From NCBI GenBank assembly GCA_030066685.1, contig JASJBF010000004.1, positions 21,594 to 85,593 of the forward strand: a stretch of 64,000 nt of DNA, written 5' to 3'. Within the stretch, counting starts at the first letter, position 1. Each line of letters begins with the position of its first letter. Positions 1 to 11,545 of the stretch are shown in pieces. The notes beneath the pieces are model-generated. The model was not told the origin of the DNA, did no database searches, and was given only the letters and a program-made list of their open reading frames with translations. A program made the position numbers and the translations under genes. This DNA comes from Kiloniellales bacterium. GTDB lineage: Bacteria; Pseudomonadota; Alphaproteobacteria; Kiloniellales; JAKSBE01.

Positions 1-1
1 G

Positions 2-856
2 GACGTCCTGAAGATCTGGGAGGCGATCCGCGAGGGCAGCGATATGCCGGTCGTCTTCTTTCGGGAAGAATATGCCCTCAACCACGATATTCACCGTTTT
101 CCAAAGCCTTACATCGCTTTTCTCGACGGGATCGTGATGGGCGGCGGGGTCGGGCTCTCGGTCCACGGCAGCCATCGCATCGTCACCGAGAACACCGCCT
201 TCGCCATGCCCGAGACCGGGATCGGCCTCTTCCCGGACGTCGGCGGCACTTACTTCCTGACCCGGATGGAGGGCGAGCTCGGGATGTTCCTGGGCCTCAC
301 GGGCCAGCGGCTCAAGGCCGCCGACTGTCTCTACAGCGGGGTCGGCACCCACCACGTCGAAAGCGCCCGGCTCGACGATCTGGTGGCTGCCCTGGCCGAA
401 GCCGAAGTCGCGACGGGGTCGGAGGTCGACGCGGTCCTCGCCGACTTCACGAGCGATCCCGGTCCGGCGCCCCTGGCCGAGCAGCGCGAAGCCATCGACC
501 GCTGCTTCTCCGGCGACAGCGTCGAGGCGATCCTGGCGGCGCTCGAGGCCGAGGCAACGCCCTGGGCGGAGAAGCAGCTGGCCCTGCTGGGACGCTGCTC
601 GCCGACCAGCCTGAAGCTCACCTTCCGCCAATTGCGCCAGGGGCGGGGGCTCTCCTTCGCCCAGGCCATGACCATGGAGTACCGGCTCAGCCAGGCCTGC
701 ATGTTCGGCCACGACTTCCCCGAGGGCGTGCGCGCGCTGCTGATCGACAAGGACAACGCCCCGGACTGGCGGCCGGCCAGCCTCGAAGAGGTCAGCGACG
801 AGATGATCACCGCTTGCTTCCGCCCCCTGGGGGACAAGGATTTGATTCTCACCTGA
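2..856 (+). CDS. 3-hydroxyisobutyryl-CoA hydrolase (5' end outside window)
   Basis: Crotonase-fold thioesterase of valine catabolism that hydrolyses 3-hydroxyisobutyryl-CoA. The frame is open from base 2, so the N-terminus lies upstream; the internal ATG at 44 is not the true start. Visible hallmarks are the oxyanion-hole segment DGIVMGGGVGLSVHG and the block PETGIGLFPDVGGTYFL, typical of this family rather than of ordinary enoyl-CoA hydratases, and a long C-terminal part ending in a hydrolase-type tail (FRPLGDKD). mmsB, the next enzyme of the same pathway, lies about 2 kb downstream, which supports the assignment. An enoyl-CoA hydratase is the alternative but fits less well. Confidence 0.88.
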   Translation, partial: DVLKIWEAIREGSDMPVVFFREEYALNHDIHRFPKPYIAFLDGIVMGGGVGLSVHGSHRIVTENTAFAMPETGIGLFPDVGGTYFLTRMEGELGMFLGLTGQRLKAADCLYSGVGTHHVESARLDDLVAALAEAEVATGSEVDAVLADFTSDPGPAPLAEQREAIDRCFSGDSVEAILAALEAEATPWAEKQLALLGRCSPTSLKLTFRQLRQGRGLSFAQAMTMEYRLSQACMFGHDFPEGVRALLIDKDNAPDWRPASLEEVSDEMITACFRPLGDKDLILT

Positions 857-1067
857 CGCCGGCCCACGAGCGTCCTGCCGAAAACTTGCCGTCCTTTCGC
901 ACCGAGTCCGCCGCGAAGCCGCCGGATCCCGGCCCGATTGCCCTGATATCTCCACCCCTCTGCCCCGGATGAGGCGGCCTCGGGGCGGCGCATCCGCTGC
1001 TCCACCCGTTTGGCCGGCGGTCCTTTTCCGGGGCCGTTGTCAGCAATCCCAACGATCGGGGGGCAGT

Positions 1068-2696
1068 ATGAAACCCAAGAAAACCACCAAGACCGCGGCG
1101 GCGCTGATCGCGCTGGCCGCTGTCCTCGCCGGCTGCGAGTCTCCCACTGAGGAGACCACGGCATCTACGTCCACCGCCACGGCCGCGGCCGAGGTGTCGG
1201 CACCTCTGGCCGGTCCTGCGGCCTTGGCCCGACACGTCGGTGACGCCGATCTGCGGGCGCCGTCCGAGCCACTGGACCGGGAGCGCTACCAGCACCTGGA
1301 GGAGAACCCGGTCAAGCTGGTGGCCGAGGCGCCGGTCTCGACCTTCAGCGTCGACGTCGACACCGGGTCCTACAGCAACGTCCGGCGCTTCCTCGATTCC
1401 GGCCGCATGCCGCCAGGCGATGCGGTGCGAATCGAAGAGCTGGTCAACTACTTCGACTACGCCTACCCGGGCCCCAAGGACCGGCAGCAGCCCTTCGCGG
1501 TGACCACCGAGGTGGCCCGAACGCCCTGGAACCCGGACACCCACCTGCTGCGGATCGGGATCAAGGGCTTCGATATCGAGCTCGGCGAGCGGCCGCCGGC
1601 GAACCTGGTCTTCCTGGTCGACGTCTCCGGCTCGATGGACATGCCGGACAAGCTGCCCCTGGTGATCCGGAGCCTGAAGCTGCTCACCCAGAAAATGACG
1701 GTCAAAGATCGGATCTCGCTGGTGGTCTATGCCGGCGCGGCCGGGGCCGTGCTGGAGCCAACGCCGGGCGACGAGCGGGCGAAGATCCGGGCCGCCCTGG
1801 AGCGGCTGCGCGCCGGCGGCCGGACCGCGGGCGCGGCCGGCATCAAGCTGGCCTATGACTTCGCCGAGAAGGCCTGGATCGAGGGCGGGATCAACCGGGT
1901 GATCCTGGCCACCGACGGCGACTTCAACGTTGGCGTGGCGAACGTCGAGGCCCTGAAGGATTTGGTCGCGCGCAAACGCAAGACCGGCATTACCTTGACG
2001 GTCCTGGGCTTCGGCACCGGCAACTACCAAGAGGCCCTGATTGAGCAGATCGCCGACGTCGGCAACGGCAACTACGCCTACATCGACCGCCTGGCCGAGG
2101 CGCGCAAGGTCCTGGTCAGGGACATGTCCTCGACGCTCTTCACCATCGCCCAGGACGTCAAGGTCCAGATCGAGTTCAACCCGGCCGTAGTCGGCGAGTA
2201 CCGCCTGATCGGCTTCGAGAACCGCCTTCTGGCCCGGGAGGACTTCCGCAACGACAAGGTCGACGCCGGCGACATCGGCGCCGGCCACACGGTCACGGCA
2301 CTCTACGAGATCGCACTGGTCGACAGCCCCGGGCTGAAGATCGATCCGCTGCGCTACCAGGCAACGGTCGCCCCGGTCTACGATCCAGGTGACTCGGAGT
2401 TTGCCTTGCTGAAGCTGCGCTACAAGCTGCCCGGGGAGGACGAGAGCCGGCTGATCGAGCAGCCGCTCGAGCGGGCGTTGCTCGAGGATGGCGGGGGCAA
2501 TCCCAGCGCGGATTTCCGCTTCGCGGCCGCCGTCTCGGCCTTTGGCCAGATTCTTCGGGATGGCCGATACACCAACGGCTTCGGCTACAACGACGTCCGG
2601 GCCCTGGCGCGGGACGCCAAGGGCGAAGACCGCTTCGGCTATCGCGCCGGCTTCCTCGAACTGGTCGACCTGGCCCAGGACCTGGATCCGTCCTAG
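1068..2696 (+). CDS. von Willebrand factor A domain lipoprotein, YfbK-like
   Basis: Predicted lipoprotein of 542 residues. The ATG at 1068 is chosen because it gives a clean lipoprotein signal (basic start, hydrophobic stretch, lipobox LAGC at about residue 22) after a G-rich ribosome site; an upstream in-frame ATG at 969 would bury this signal. An N-terminal vWA-associated region precedes a vWA domain with an intact metal-ion-dependent adhesion motif DVSGSM and the later ATDGDFNVGV segment; the C-terminal third resembles the DUF3520 extension of YfbK proteins. The role of this family is not established. It sits between two valine-degradation genes but is followed by its own hairpin, so it is probably an independent unit. 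Confidence 0.8.
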   Translation: MKPKKTTKTAAALIALAAVLAGCESPTEETTASTSTATAAAEVSAPLAGPAALARHVGDADLRAPSEPLDRERYQHLEENPVKLVAEAPVSTFSVDVDTGSYSNVRRFLDSGRMPPGDAVRIEELVNYFDYAYPGPKDRQQPFAVTTEVARTPWNPDTHLLRIGIKGFDIELGERPPANLVFLVDVSGSMDMPDKLPLVIRSLKLLTQKMTVKDRISLVVYAGAAGAVLEPTPGDERAKIRAALERLRAGGRTAGAAGIKLAYDFAEKAWIEGGINRVILATDGDFNVGVANVEALKDLVARKRKTGITLTVLGFGTGNYQEALIEQIADVGNGNYAYIDRLAEARKVLVRDMSSTLFTIAQDVKVQIEFNPAVVGEYRLIGFENRLLAREDFRNDKVDAGDIGAGHTVTALYEIALVDSPGLKIDPLRYQATVAPVYDPGDSEFALLKLRYKLPGEDESRLIEQPLERALLEDGGGNPSADFRFAAAVSAFGQILRDGRYTNGFGYNDVRALARDAKGEDRFGYRAGFLELVDLAQDLDPS

Positions 2697-2713
2697 GCCG
2701 GTCGGGGACCGAA

Positions 2714-2747
2714 GGGGCGCCGCGGGTCCTCCACCCCGCGGCGCCCC
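2714..2747 (+). terminator. Strong GC hairpin after the vWA gene
   Basis: A perfect 13-bp inverted repeat (2714-2726 with 2735-2747) with an 8-nt loop starts 18 bases after the vWA stop codon. There is no immediate T-run, so it may be an imperfect intrinsic terminator or an mRNA 3' stabiliser separating the vWA gene from mmsB. Confidence 0.5.
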
Positions 2748-2832
2748 GGTCTTCGCGGCGCGCTTGTGTTTTCCGCGTGCCTGCGGGAAATAGACGGCAA
2801 GCAAGAAGACAGTCACGAATGGGGAGGACGCT

Positions 2833-3720
2833 ATGGCCAAGATCGGCTTCATCGGCCTGGGCAACATGGGGCTGCCCATGGCGAAGAACCTGCTGGCCGC
2901 GGGCCACGCGGTGACCGGCTTCGATGTCGCGGCGGCCAGCCTCGAGGCTGCGGCGGCGGCCGGAATCACGACCGCCGGCAGCGCGGCCGAGGCCGCCCGG
3001 GGCGCCGAGGTCGTCGTCTCCATGCTGCCGGCCGGCCAGCACGTCCGCGCGGTCTACACCGGCGACGGCGGGGTCATCGCGGCGGCCGAGCCGGGGGCCC
3101 TGGTGATCGACAGCTCGACCATCGACGTCGCGGCGGCGCGCGAGGTCAACCGAGCCGCCGAGGCGGCCGGTCTTGAGATGCTGGACGCCCCGGTCTCCGG
3201 CGGCATCGCCGGGGCGGAAGCCGGCACCCTGACCTTCATGGTTGGCGGCAGCGACCAGGCCTTCGCCCGGGCCCAGCCTCTCCTCGACGTCATGGGCAAG
3301 AACGTCATCCACGCCGGCGGGCCGGGCACCGGCCAGGCGGCCAAGGTCTGCAACAACATGATCCTTGGGATCTCGATGATCGCGCTGTCCGAGGCCTTCA
3401 CCCTGGCCGAGGCCCTGGGCCTGGGGCACCGGAAGCTCTTCGAAATCAGCTCCAAGGCCTCCGGCTCCTGCTGGGCCATGCTGAACCACCTGCCGGTGCC
3501 GGGCATCGTCGAGACCTCGGCCGCCAACCGCGACTATAAGCCGGGCTTCTCGGCGGCCATGATGCACAAGGATCTGAAGCTGTCCCAGGCCGCGGCCGAC
3601 CAGGCCGGCGTGGCGACGCCCCTGGGCGCGGAAGCGGCCGCGCTTTATACACTATTTGTTAATAGTGGTAACGAGGACCTTGATTATTCAGCAATAGTCA
3701 AGCTGATCAAGGGCCGTTGA
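2833..3720 (+). CDS. mmsB: 3-hydroxyisobutyrate dehydrogenase
   Basis: NAD-dependent oxidation of 3-hydroxyisobutyrate to methylmalonate semialdehyde in valine degradation. The 295-residue length is normal. The N-terminus carries the Rossmann motif GFIGLGNMGLPMAKNL; the substrate motif LDAPVSGG and the catalytic-lysine block GTGQAAKVCNNM at about residues 163-175 are present. The start is fixed by a GGGGAGG ribosome site 6 bases before the ATG. A 3-hydroxyisobutyryl-CoA hydrolase gene at the window start makes the preceding product, so the two form a split pathway cluster. Related beta-hydroxyacid dehydrogenases (tartronate semialdehyde reductase) are less likely in this context. Confidence 0.92.
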   Translation: MAKIGFIGLGNMGLPMAKNLLAAGHAVTGFDVAAASLEAAAAAGITTAGSAAEAARGAEVVVSMLPAGQHVRAVYTGDGGVIAAAEPGALVIDSSTIDVAAAREVNRAAEAAGLEMLDAPVSGGIAGAEAGTLTFMVGGSDQAFARAQPLLDVMGKNVIHAGGPGTGQAAKVCNNMILGISMIALSEAFTLAEALGLGHRKLFEISSKASGSCWAMLNHLPVPGIVETSAANRDYKPGFSAAMMHKDLKLSQAAADQAGVATPLGAEAAALYTLFVNSGNEDLDYSAIVKLIKGR

Positions 3721-3763
3721 AATGTGCGTAAAGTAAACCCGAACTTCGCCATTAAAACTTGTT

Positions 3764-3813
3764 TAACCGCTTGCGGTTACGGTCAAGACAGGTGGCCGGC
3801 CAGAAGGGCCGGC
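3764..3813. promoter_or_regulatory. Two inverted repeats in front of the LdtR-like gene
   Basis: A 7-bp inverted repeat TAACCGC-TT-GCGGTTA (3764-3779) is followed by a second, GC-rich one, GCCGGCC-AGAAG-GGCCGGC (3795-3813), ending 22 bases before the GTG of the winged-helix regulator. The first has the size and symmetry of a MarR-class operator and could serve autoregulation; the second looks like an mRNA or terminator hairpin. No binding data are implied. Confidence 0.35.
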
Positions 3814-3835
3814 GGAGCTAGCCTGGAGACCGACC

Positions 3836-4306
3836 GTGAAAGTCCTTTACTTGGAAACCATTGCCCTCGTCGAGCGTCTTCACCGCCAGTGCCTGGAAGT
3901 GGTGAAGGCCGAGCTTGAACGCCTGGGCATCCGGGACCTCAACAGCGTCCAAGCCATGATCCTCTTCAACATCGGCGATGCCGAGTTGACGGTCGGCGAG
4001 CTCACGCAGCGTGGCTACTACCAGGGCTCCAACGTGTCCTACAACGTCAAGAAGATGGTCGAGCACGGCTACCTGATCCAGGAGCGCTCGCAGCACGACC
4101 GCCGGTCCTTCCACGTCCGCGTCTCGGACAAGGGCCTCGAGGTCTGCCAGGCGATCAACAAGCTCTTCGACCGCCACGTCAGCGAGCTGACCAACGGCAC
4201 CGCCTCGCCGGACGCCCTGCGCGATGCCAACCAGGAGCTGTCCAAGCTGCAGCATTTCTGGACCCTGCCGCAGCACTACGGCGGCCGCATGACCTCCGCC
4301 GCCTGA
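3836..4306 (+). CDS. MarR-family winged-helix regulator, LdtR-like
   Basis: DNA-binding regulator of 156 residues with a GTG start and a GGAG about 8 bases upstream. The segment DLNSVQAMILFNIGDAELTV, the recognition region RGYYQGSNVSYNVKKMVEHG and the wing RSQHDRRSFHVRVSDKG match the alphaproteobacterial LdtR group, a MarR branch reported in Liberibacter and Sinorhizobium to control an L,D-transpeptidase and stress tolerance. No transpeptidase gene is adjacent here, so the target is unknown. Two palindromes precede the gene. General assignment as a winged-helix regulator is firm; orthology to LdtR is an inference from remembered motifs. Confidence 0.75.
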   Translation: MKVLYLETIALVERLHRQCLEVVKAELERLGIRDLNSVQAMILFNIGDAELTVGELTQRGYYQGSNVSYNVKKMVEHGYLIQERSQHDRRSFHVRVSDKGLEVCQAINKLFDRHVSELTNGTASPDALRDANQELSKLQHFWTLPQHYGGRMTSAA

Positions 4307-4844
4307 TCTCCCGCCATCGGCCGTCCGCGGCGGGCGGCTCCCCCGGGGGCGACCTCTAGCCTCCAGCGGCCCCTTCGGCCGTTGCACCGCGCCTATCATC
4401 TTTATCCAACCAAGGCCTGCGGCCGTCCCGCGCTCCTTGGTGTAAGGCTTCGCGCATAGGCGCGCCGCTGGTGCCTGCCGCGCCGACCCCTGGATACCGC
4501 CTTCCCAAATCCGGGCCCAGGCCGAAGGACGTGATGGCGCTGCCATCAATGCGCGCTCCTGCCGTGCCCGGTCACGGCCGACCTTCTCCGACCGCCGTCC
4601 ATCGCTTGACACGACACAAGCGGACCCGCTGCCGGTCGCTGGGACTATTGCCATCTACGGCGCGCCAAGCGGCACGAGAGGGCCAGCTTCACGTAAGCGC
4701 CATGCAACACTGGGTTGATCTTTTGACGCACTGCGCAGATCATCAGTAGAGGCTTACAACGCAGCCGGTTTGAGCTGCGGCGCGGAGACGACAAGAGCCG
4801 CTGCTTCGGACGCGTCTCCGCAGCAAGGATGGGAGGTTAGTTCT
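4307..4844. other. 538-bp gap without a convincing gene
   Basis: No open frame here has a ribosome site plus a protein-like sequence; the 92-codon frame at 4471-4749 looks random. A TTGACA hexamer at 4606-4611 has no good -10 partner at standard spacing. The region probably holds the promoter of the following secreted-protein gene, but I cannot place it. Confidence 0.4.
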
Positions 4845-5969
4845 ATGCGCAGACAGCGAGGGGCGGCGGTACGGAATGTGACCGCCGCTTTGCTTTTGGC
4901 CGGTCTTCTCTGCGGTGCGTCGACCTCAGTGATGGCGCAATCCGCGTCGGGCGAAGGCGATCTCGTGTCGAGCCGCGTCGCCGAGCTGCTCGAGATCGTG
5001 GCAGGGGCCGATGCCCAATCCGACGCCGCCGTCCTCGCCCTCGAGGCAGTCCAGGCGGACGGCGGGCTCTCCATCGCGGCGCGAGAGCAGATCCTGCACG
5101 ACTTCGCGCTGCAACTGCGTGCGGAGGCGGAGAGCGCGGCTGGGCGAGAGGCCCTGCGGTCCCTGACCGGATATCAGAGCCAGGTGCTGGTCCAGCACGA
5201 GGAGCGGGGCCCGGCACTGATCCCGAGATGGCGCGTCGCGGGCGTCGCCCGCGGCACCCTGGCCCTTTGGGATCGTGTGGCCGCGGCGGCGGGCGCCCAG
5301 CGGCAGCTCGCGGCCGGGACGATGGACCTGGCGGGCGCGCTGTCCAAGGCCGAAAGCGCTCAGGACACGGCTGCGCTCGCGCAGGCCCTCAGCGCCGCGC
5401 CGCCGGATCAGCTGCGCGCCCAGCGCAGTCAGCTCCTGGCGATGCTGGAAAGCAACGACGCCATGGCGCCGGCCGCGGCCGAAGCCGCGCTGCGGCTGGG
5501 GGACGCCGAGCTCGCCGCTGCCGTCCTGGCCTCGGGCGACCGCCGCACCGCGGTCCGGCTGATCGCCGGCCTCGGTGAGAGTCTGCCCGCCGAGGCAGCC
5601 TTCCCGATCCTGCGGGACGCGAGCCGGGACGAGGTCTTGGCCTCCGCCGCCATCCTGGAGATCGGCAAGTCGGCAGGCGAGCTGCCGGCCGCCCAGGCCT
5701 TCCTGCTCGAGACCCTGGCCGACCCCGAGCACGGCGGTTCCGCGGCGGCCGCCCTTGCCGCCGTGGACGGCGACGAGATGGTCGCAGCGGTGGCCGGAAC
5801 GCTGGAGGCCAGCGACGACGAGGCCGTGCAGAGCAAGGCGGTTCTGATGCTGGCCCTGGATGGCTCGCCCCAGGCCCGGGAGAGCCTGCGCGCCTTCGCG
5901 CTGCGGCCCGACGTCTCCGATCAGCTGCGGCAGGACGTCTTGACTTGGCTTCGGGAGGGAGCGGAATGA
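4845..5969 (+). CDS. Exported alpha-helical (HEAT-like) repeat protein
   Basis: Predicted periplasmic protein of 374 residues. The ATG at 4845 is chosen over 4770 because GGGAGG lies 8 bases upstream and the result is a good signal peptide (residues 1-32, cleavage after VMA). The mature part is very Ala/Leu/Glu rich and built of short amphipathic helices; from about residue 200 a repeating pattern of helices starting with Ala-Ala and ending in Gly-Asp/Glu suggests HEAT-type repeats, usually protein-binding scaffolds. The stop codon overlaps the ATG of the carboxypeptidase gene, so the two are translated together and likely act together. No enzymatic motif is seen. Confidence 0.72.
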   Translation: MRRQRGAAVRNVTAALLLAGLLCGASTSVMAQSASGEGDLVSSRVAELLEIVAGADAQSDAAVLALEAVQADGGLSIAAREQILHDFALQLRAEAESAAGREALRSLTGYQSQVLVQHEERGPALIPRWRVAGVARGTLALWDRVAAAAGAQRQLAAGTMDLAGALSKAESAQDTAALAQALSAAPPDQLRAQRSQLLAMLESNDAMAPAAAEAALRLGDAELAAAVLASGDRRTAVRLIAGLGESLPAEAAFPILRDASRDEVLASAAILEIGKSAGELPAAQAFLLETLADPEHGGSAAAALAAVDGDEMVAAVAGTLEASDDEAVQSKAVLMLALDGSPQARESLRAFALRPDVSDQLRQDVLTWLREGAE

Positions 5970-7672
5970 TGGCCAGGATGAATAGGGGCCTTGCGGCCAT
6001 TGCATTTCTGACCGCATCGCTCGGCGTTGTGGCAAATGCCCAGGAAGTTGAAACCTATACCGAGTTCGGCGGCCCGCTGGCCCTGGGCTATCCGGTGCCG
6101 CTGCCGGTCGACTCCCTGACCCCGGTCGACGGCTTCCGGTCCTTCGCCAGCCTGCAGGCGCGGCATCTCGACCTCGCCTTCAGCAGCAAACGCATCGAGC
6201 CGATCGTGATCGGGCGCACGCTCGAGGGCCGGCCGATCATCGCCTACCGCTTCGGAGATCGGAACAAGCGGACCGTGGAAGGCCTGCGCGAAGGCGCGAT
6301 GCTGGTCAACGGCACCATCCATGCCCGCGAATGGCAGTCGCCGGAGGTCGTGACCGAGATCTTCGAGCGCCTGGCCCTGAACGACCGGGACGACGGCCTC
6401 TTCGAGTATCTCTCGGACAACGCCAACATCATCGTGATTCCGACCCTGAACATCGACGGCTTCCTGCAGACCCAGCGCTGGCCCGACCAGGTGGTCCTGG
6501 GCGAGACGGGCTCGCCCCGCGACGGCCGGCAGAGGCGCAAGAACAAGCTGGACGTGGACGATGACCTCTTCACCCTGGAAGACCATCTCCTGGGCGTCGA
6601 CCTCAACCGCAACTTCCCGGTCGGCTTCGGCGGTGGCAGCCCGGAGCCCGAGAGCATCGTCTATCACGGTCCTTTTCCGCTCAGCGAGGTCGAGAGCCAG
6701 GCCCTGACCGCGGCGGCCGAGCTGGGCCCTGAAAACCGCCTCAGGAGCTTCGTCGACATCCATTCCTTCACCAAGCTTCTCTTCATCCCCAACACCGGCA
6801 ATGCGCGGCGCGATGCGATCACCGAGTCCTTGTCCCAGAAGGTGCAGAGCACCCTGGCTAGCTTCGGATCGAACTATGCCTTGATCCCGCTGGCCGTCGG
6901 GGACGTCATCGGTGCCACCGACGAGTTTTTCGCGGAGACCTACCAGGTTCCCTCCTGGACCTTCGAGATCGAGCCGGACGAGAACGGCGGCCTGAACTAC
7001 GGCGGCTTCGGGGCGCCCAACGACGGCTTCATGCTGCCGGACTCCCAGATCGCGCGGGTGCGCGACGAGGTCGCGCAGCAGCAAGTCATGCTGTTCTACC
7101 ACCAGGCCGGTCCGCCCTCGATCGTGGCCGTGCGGGTGATCGACCGCAGCAACGGCAAGACCGTCTACCGGGCCGACTGGAAGGTCCGGGGCAACGGCAA
7201 GCGGCGGGTCCTGCGGGTGCGGACCAACAAGCGGCTGCGCGCCGACCGTCCCTACCGGCTCTGGGTAGCCTTCGACAAGCCGATGCGGGTCCGGCAGGCC
7301 GGCGACGTCGTGCCCTTCCCGGGGCTGATCCAGCCCAACCTGCCGATGGTCGAGCTTTCGGCCGAGGGCCAGTCGGTTAGCTTCGAAAGCCTGAGCTGGC
7401 TGAACGAGCCTGGCAAGGCGCCCGACGGCTACCGGCGCTACGAGGACGACGCCTTCGCGGCCGACTTCACCCTGCCGGCCGGCCTCGACGGGACGCCGCT
7501 CCAGCTCGCGGTCACGGTCGCCGACTTCGCCCTGCAGCAGCTTGACGCCAACCCCCGGACGCCGGTCGACTGGGTCGACGGCGCCTGGTCGGGCTACGAA
7601 GACGAGACCGGTACGGAGGGTGACGTCGGCGGGACCGATTCGACCCTGCTCATCGGCCGCGCCGCGTACTGA
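5966..7672 (+). CDS. Secreted M14-family zinc carboxypeptidase
   Basis: Metallocarboxypeptidase of 568 residues. All family residues are visible: zinc ligands in HAREWQSPE (His119, Glu122) and in the segment DIHSF (His266), the substrate-binding block VDLNRNFPVG near residue 213, and the catalytic glutamate in WTFEIEP (about residue 334). A signal peptide covers roughly residues 5-30 and a beta-rich domain of about 170 residues follows the catalytic domain. The start is one of two adjacent ATGs (5966, 5969) after GGGAGGGAG; the first overlaps the upstream TGA. It probably trims peptides or cell-wall peptides outside the cytoplasm, with the coupled helical-repeat protein as a possible partner. 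Confidence 0.88.
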   Translation: MMARMNRGLAAIAFLTASLGVVANAQEVETYTEFGGPLALGYPVPLPVDSLTPVDGFRSFASLQARHLDLAFSSKRIEPIVIGRTLEGRPIIAYRFGDRNKRTVEGLREGAMLVNGTIHAREWQSPEVVTEIFERLALNDRDDGLFEYLSDNANIIVIPTLNIDGFLQTQRWPDQVVLGETGSPRDGRQRRKNKLDVDDDLFTLEDHLLGVDLNRNFPVGFGGGSPEPESIVYHGPFPLSEVESQALTAAAELGPENRLRSFVDIHSFTKLLFIPNTGNARRDAITESLSQKVQSTLASFGSNYALIPLAVGDVIGATDEFFAETYQVPSWTFEIEPDENGGLNYGGFGAPNDGFMLPDSQIARVRDEVAQQQVMLFYHQAGPPSIVAVRVIDRSNGKTVYRADWKVRGNGKRRVLRVRTNKRLRADRPYRLWVAFDKPMRVRQAGDVVPFPGLIQPNLPMVELSAEGQSVSFESLSWLNEPGKAPDGYRRYEDDAFAADFTLPAGLDGTPLQLAVTVADFALQQLDANPRTPVDWVDGAWSGYEDETGTEGDVGGTDSTLLIGRAAY

Positions 7673-7675
7673 GGG

Positions 7676-8770
7676 TCACTTGCCGAAGGCCTGCGGCCAG
7701 CGCGCCGGCATGCAGCGGAGGTACTGCTCGGCATAGGCGGTCTCGGCGCCCAGTTCCCGGGCGGCGTGCCAGGCCCAGCGCGGGTCGTACATCATGCCCC
7801 GGGCCAGCATGACCAGGTCGGCCCGGCCCTCGGCGATGATGGCCTCGGCCTGGCGGGCCCGGTTGATCATGCCGACCGCAGTGACCGGGATCGAGACCGC
7901 CCTCTTGACCGCGGCGGCGAAGCCGACCTGGTAGCCCGGGCCGACGGCGATCTTCTGCCGGTGGTCGATGCCGCCCGAGGTGATGTCGACGAAGTCGCAG
8001 CCCAGGTCCTCCAGGGCCTGGGCGAAGGCGATGGTGTCCTCGATCGTGGTCCCGCCCTCCACCCAGTCGACGGCGCTGATCCGAACGCCCAGCGGCTTCT
8101 CGGCCGGCCAGGCCCGGCGCACCGCCTCGAAGACCTCGAGCGGGTAGCGCAGACGCTTCTCCAGGCTGCCGCCGTAGGGGTCGTCGCGTCGGTTTGAGAG
8201 CGGCGAGAAGAACTGGTTCAGCAGGTAGCCGTGGCCGGCGTGGAGTTCCAGCACGTCGACCCCGAGCCGGCGGCAGCCTTCCGTGGCCTGCACGAACTCC
8301 TCGCGGATCTCATCCATGCCCGCCCGGTCCAGCGCCTGGGGCAGGTGCCAGTCCGGGGCGAAGGGCAGGGCCGAGGGACCGAGGGTCAGCCAAGCGCCTT
8401 CTTCCGCGGTCAGCGGCCGGCTGCCGTCCAGCGGCGTGTGGCAGGAGGCCTTGCGCCCGGCGTGGGCCAGCTGGACCCCCAGCTTGGCCACACCCCAGCG
8501 GCGGCAGAAGTCGAACACCCGGCCCATCGCCGCCTCCTGCTCGTCGTTCCACAGGCCGGCGCAGCGCGGCGTGATCCGGCCGACCGCCGAGACGTGGGTC
8601 GCCTCGGTGAAGACCAGGCCGGCGGCGCCCATGGCGAACTGGCCCAAGTGCATGAGGTGCCAGTCGTGCATGCAGCCCTCCTCGGCGACGTACTGGCACA
8701 TCGGGGAGACCACGATCCGGTTCGGCAGTTCGAGATCCCGAAGTCGAATCGGCGAGAAAAGCTGGCTCAC
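7676..8770 (-). CDS. NADH:flavin oxidoreductase, old yellow enzyme (YqjM-type)
   Basis: FMN-dependent ene-reductase of 364 residues, TIM-barrel. The N-terminal SPMCQY motif carries the cysteine that tunes the flavin in YqjM-class enzymes; LAHAGRKAS, HAGHGYLLNQF and the C-terminal LARGMMYDPRW block are standard. The start is GTG at 8770 with GGGAGGTG directly upstream; longer frames to 8890 lack a site. The physiological substrate is unknown (family members reduce activated C=C bonds or nitro compounds). Its stop codon lies 4 bases from the convergent carboxypeptidase stop. Confidence 0.87.
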   Translation of the reverse strand: MSQLFSPIRLRDLELPNRIVVSPMCQYVAEEGCMHDWHLMHLGQFAMGAAGLVFTEATHVSAVGRITPRCAGLWNDEQEAAMGRVFDFCRRWGVAKLGVQLAHAGRKASCHTPLDGSRPLTAEEGAWLTLGPSALPFAPDWHLPQALDRAGMDEIREEFVQATEGCRRLGVDVLELHAGHGYLLNQFFSPLSNRRDDPYGGSLEKRLRYPLEVFEAVRRAWPAEKPLGVRISAVDWVEGGTTIEDTIAFAQALEDLGCDFVDITSGGIDHRQKIAVGPGYQVGFAAAVKRAVSIPVTAVGMINRARQAEAIIAEGRADLVMLARGMMYDPRWAWHAARELGAETAYAEQYLRCMPARWPQAFGK

Positions 8771-8946
8771 GGCACCTCCCCTGGTCTGGGGCCACGGCAT
8801 CCGGGAACGGCGCGGGCCGCGCCCCGGAGGCTGACTACACAAGGGCGGCGAAAGGCTGTCCAGGGAAAAGGGGGCGGAGCCTGCCGGCACGCCGGCGCTC
8901 TGCGCCCGCTCGGCTCCGATCGTAGGCGGCTCGACCTGTCGGGTGA

Positions 8947-11358
<2,412 letters not shown>

Positions 11359-11545
11359 TTGGGACCACCGGAGAACTGAAGGGGACTCAGGTGACCGATC
11401 ATAGGCCAAAAGGGTTAATATTGCGCCAGGAAGAGTGAAGAATTAGCCCATATAAATTAGTTATATTGGTTCAAGAGCGGGGATGCCGCGCCCGGCGCGT
11501 CCTCTCCCTGCCTCCAAGTCCTGAAGAGTCGCCGGCGCCGGCCGC

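Noticed and set aside
849..3023. 724-codon minus-strand open frame opposite the vWA and mmsB genes
   Set aside because: High GC keeps antisense frames open; sequence is Gly/Arg/Val rich, low complexity and without motifs, while the plus strand carries clear vWA and dehydrogenase motifs.
4471..4749. 92-codon plus-strand frame in the 4.3-4.8 kb gap
   Set aside because: No ribosome site, Pro/Arg-rich random composition, no domain pattern.
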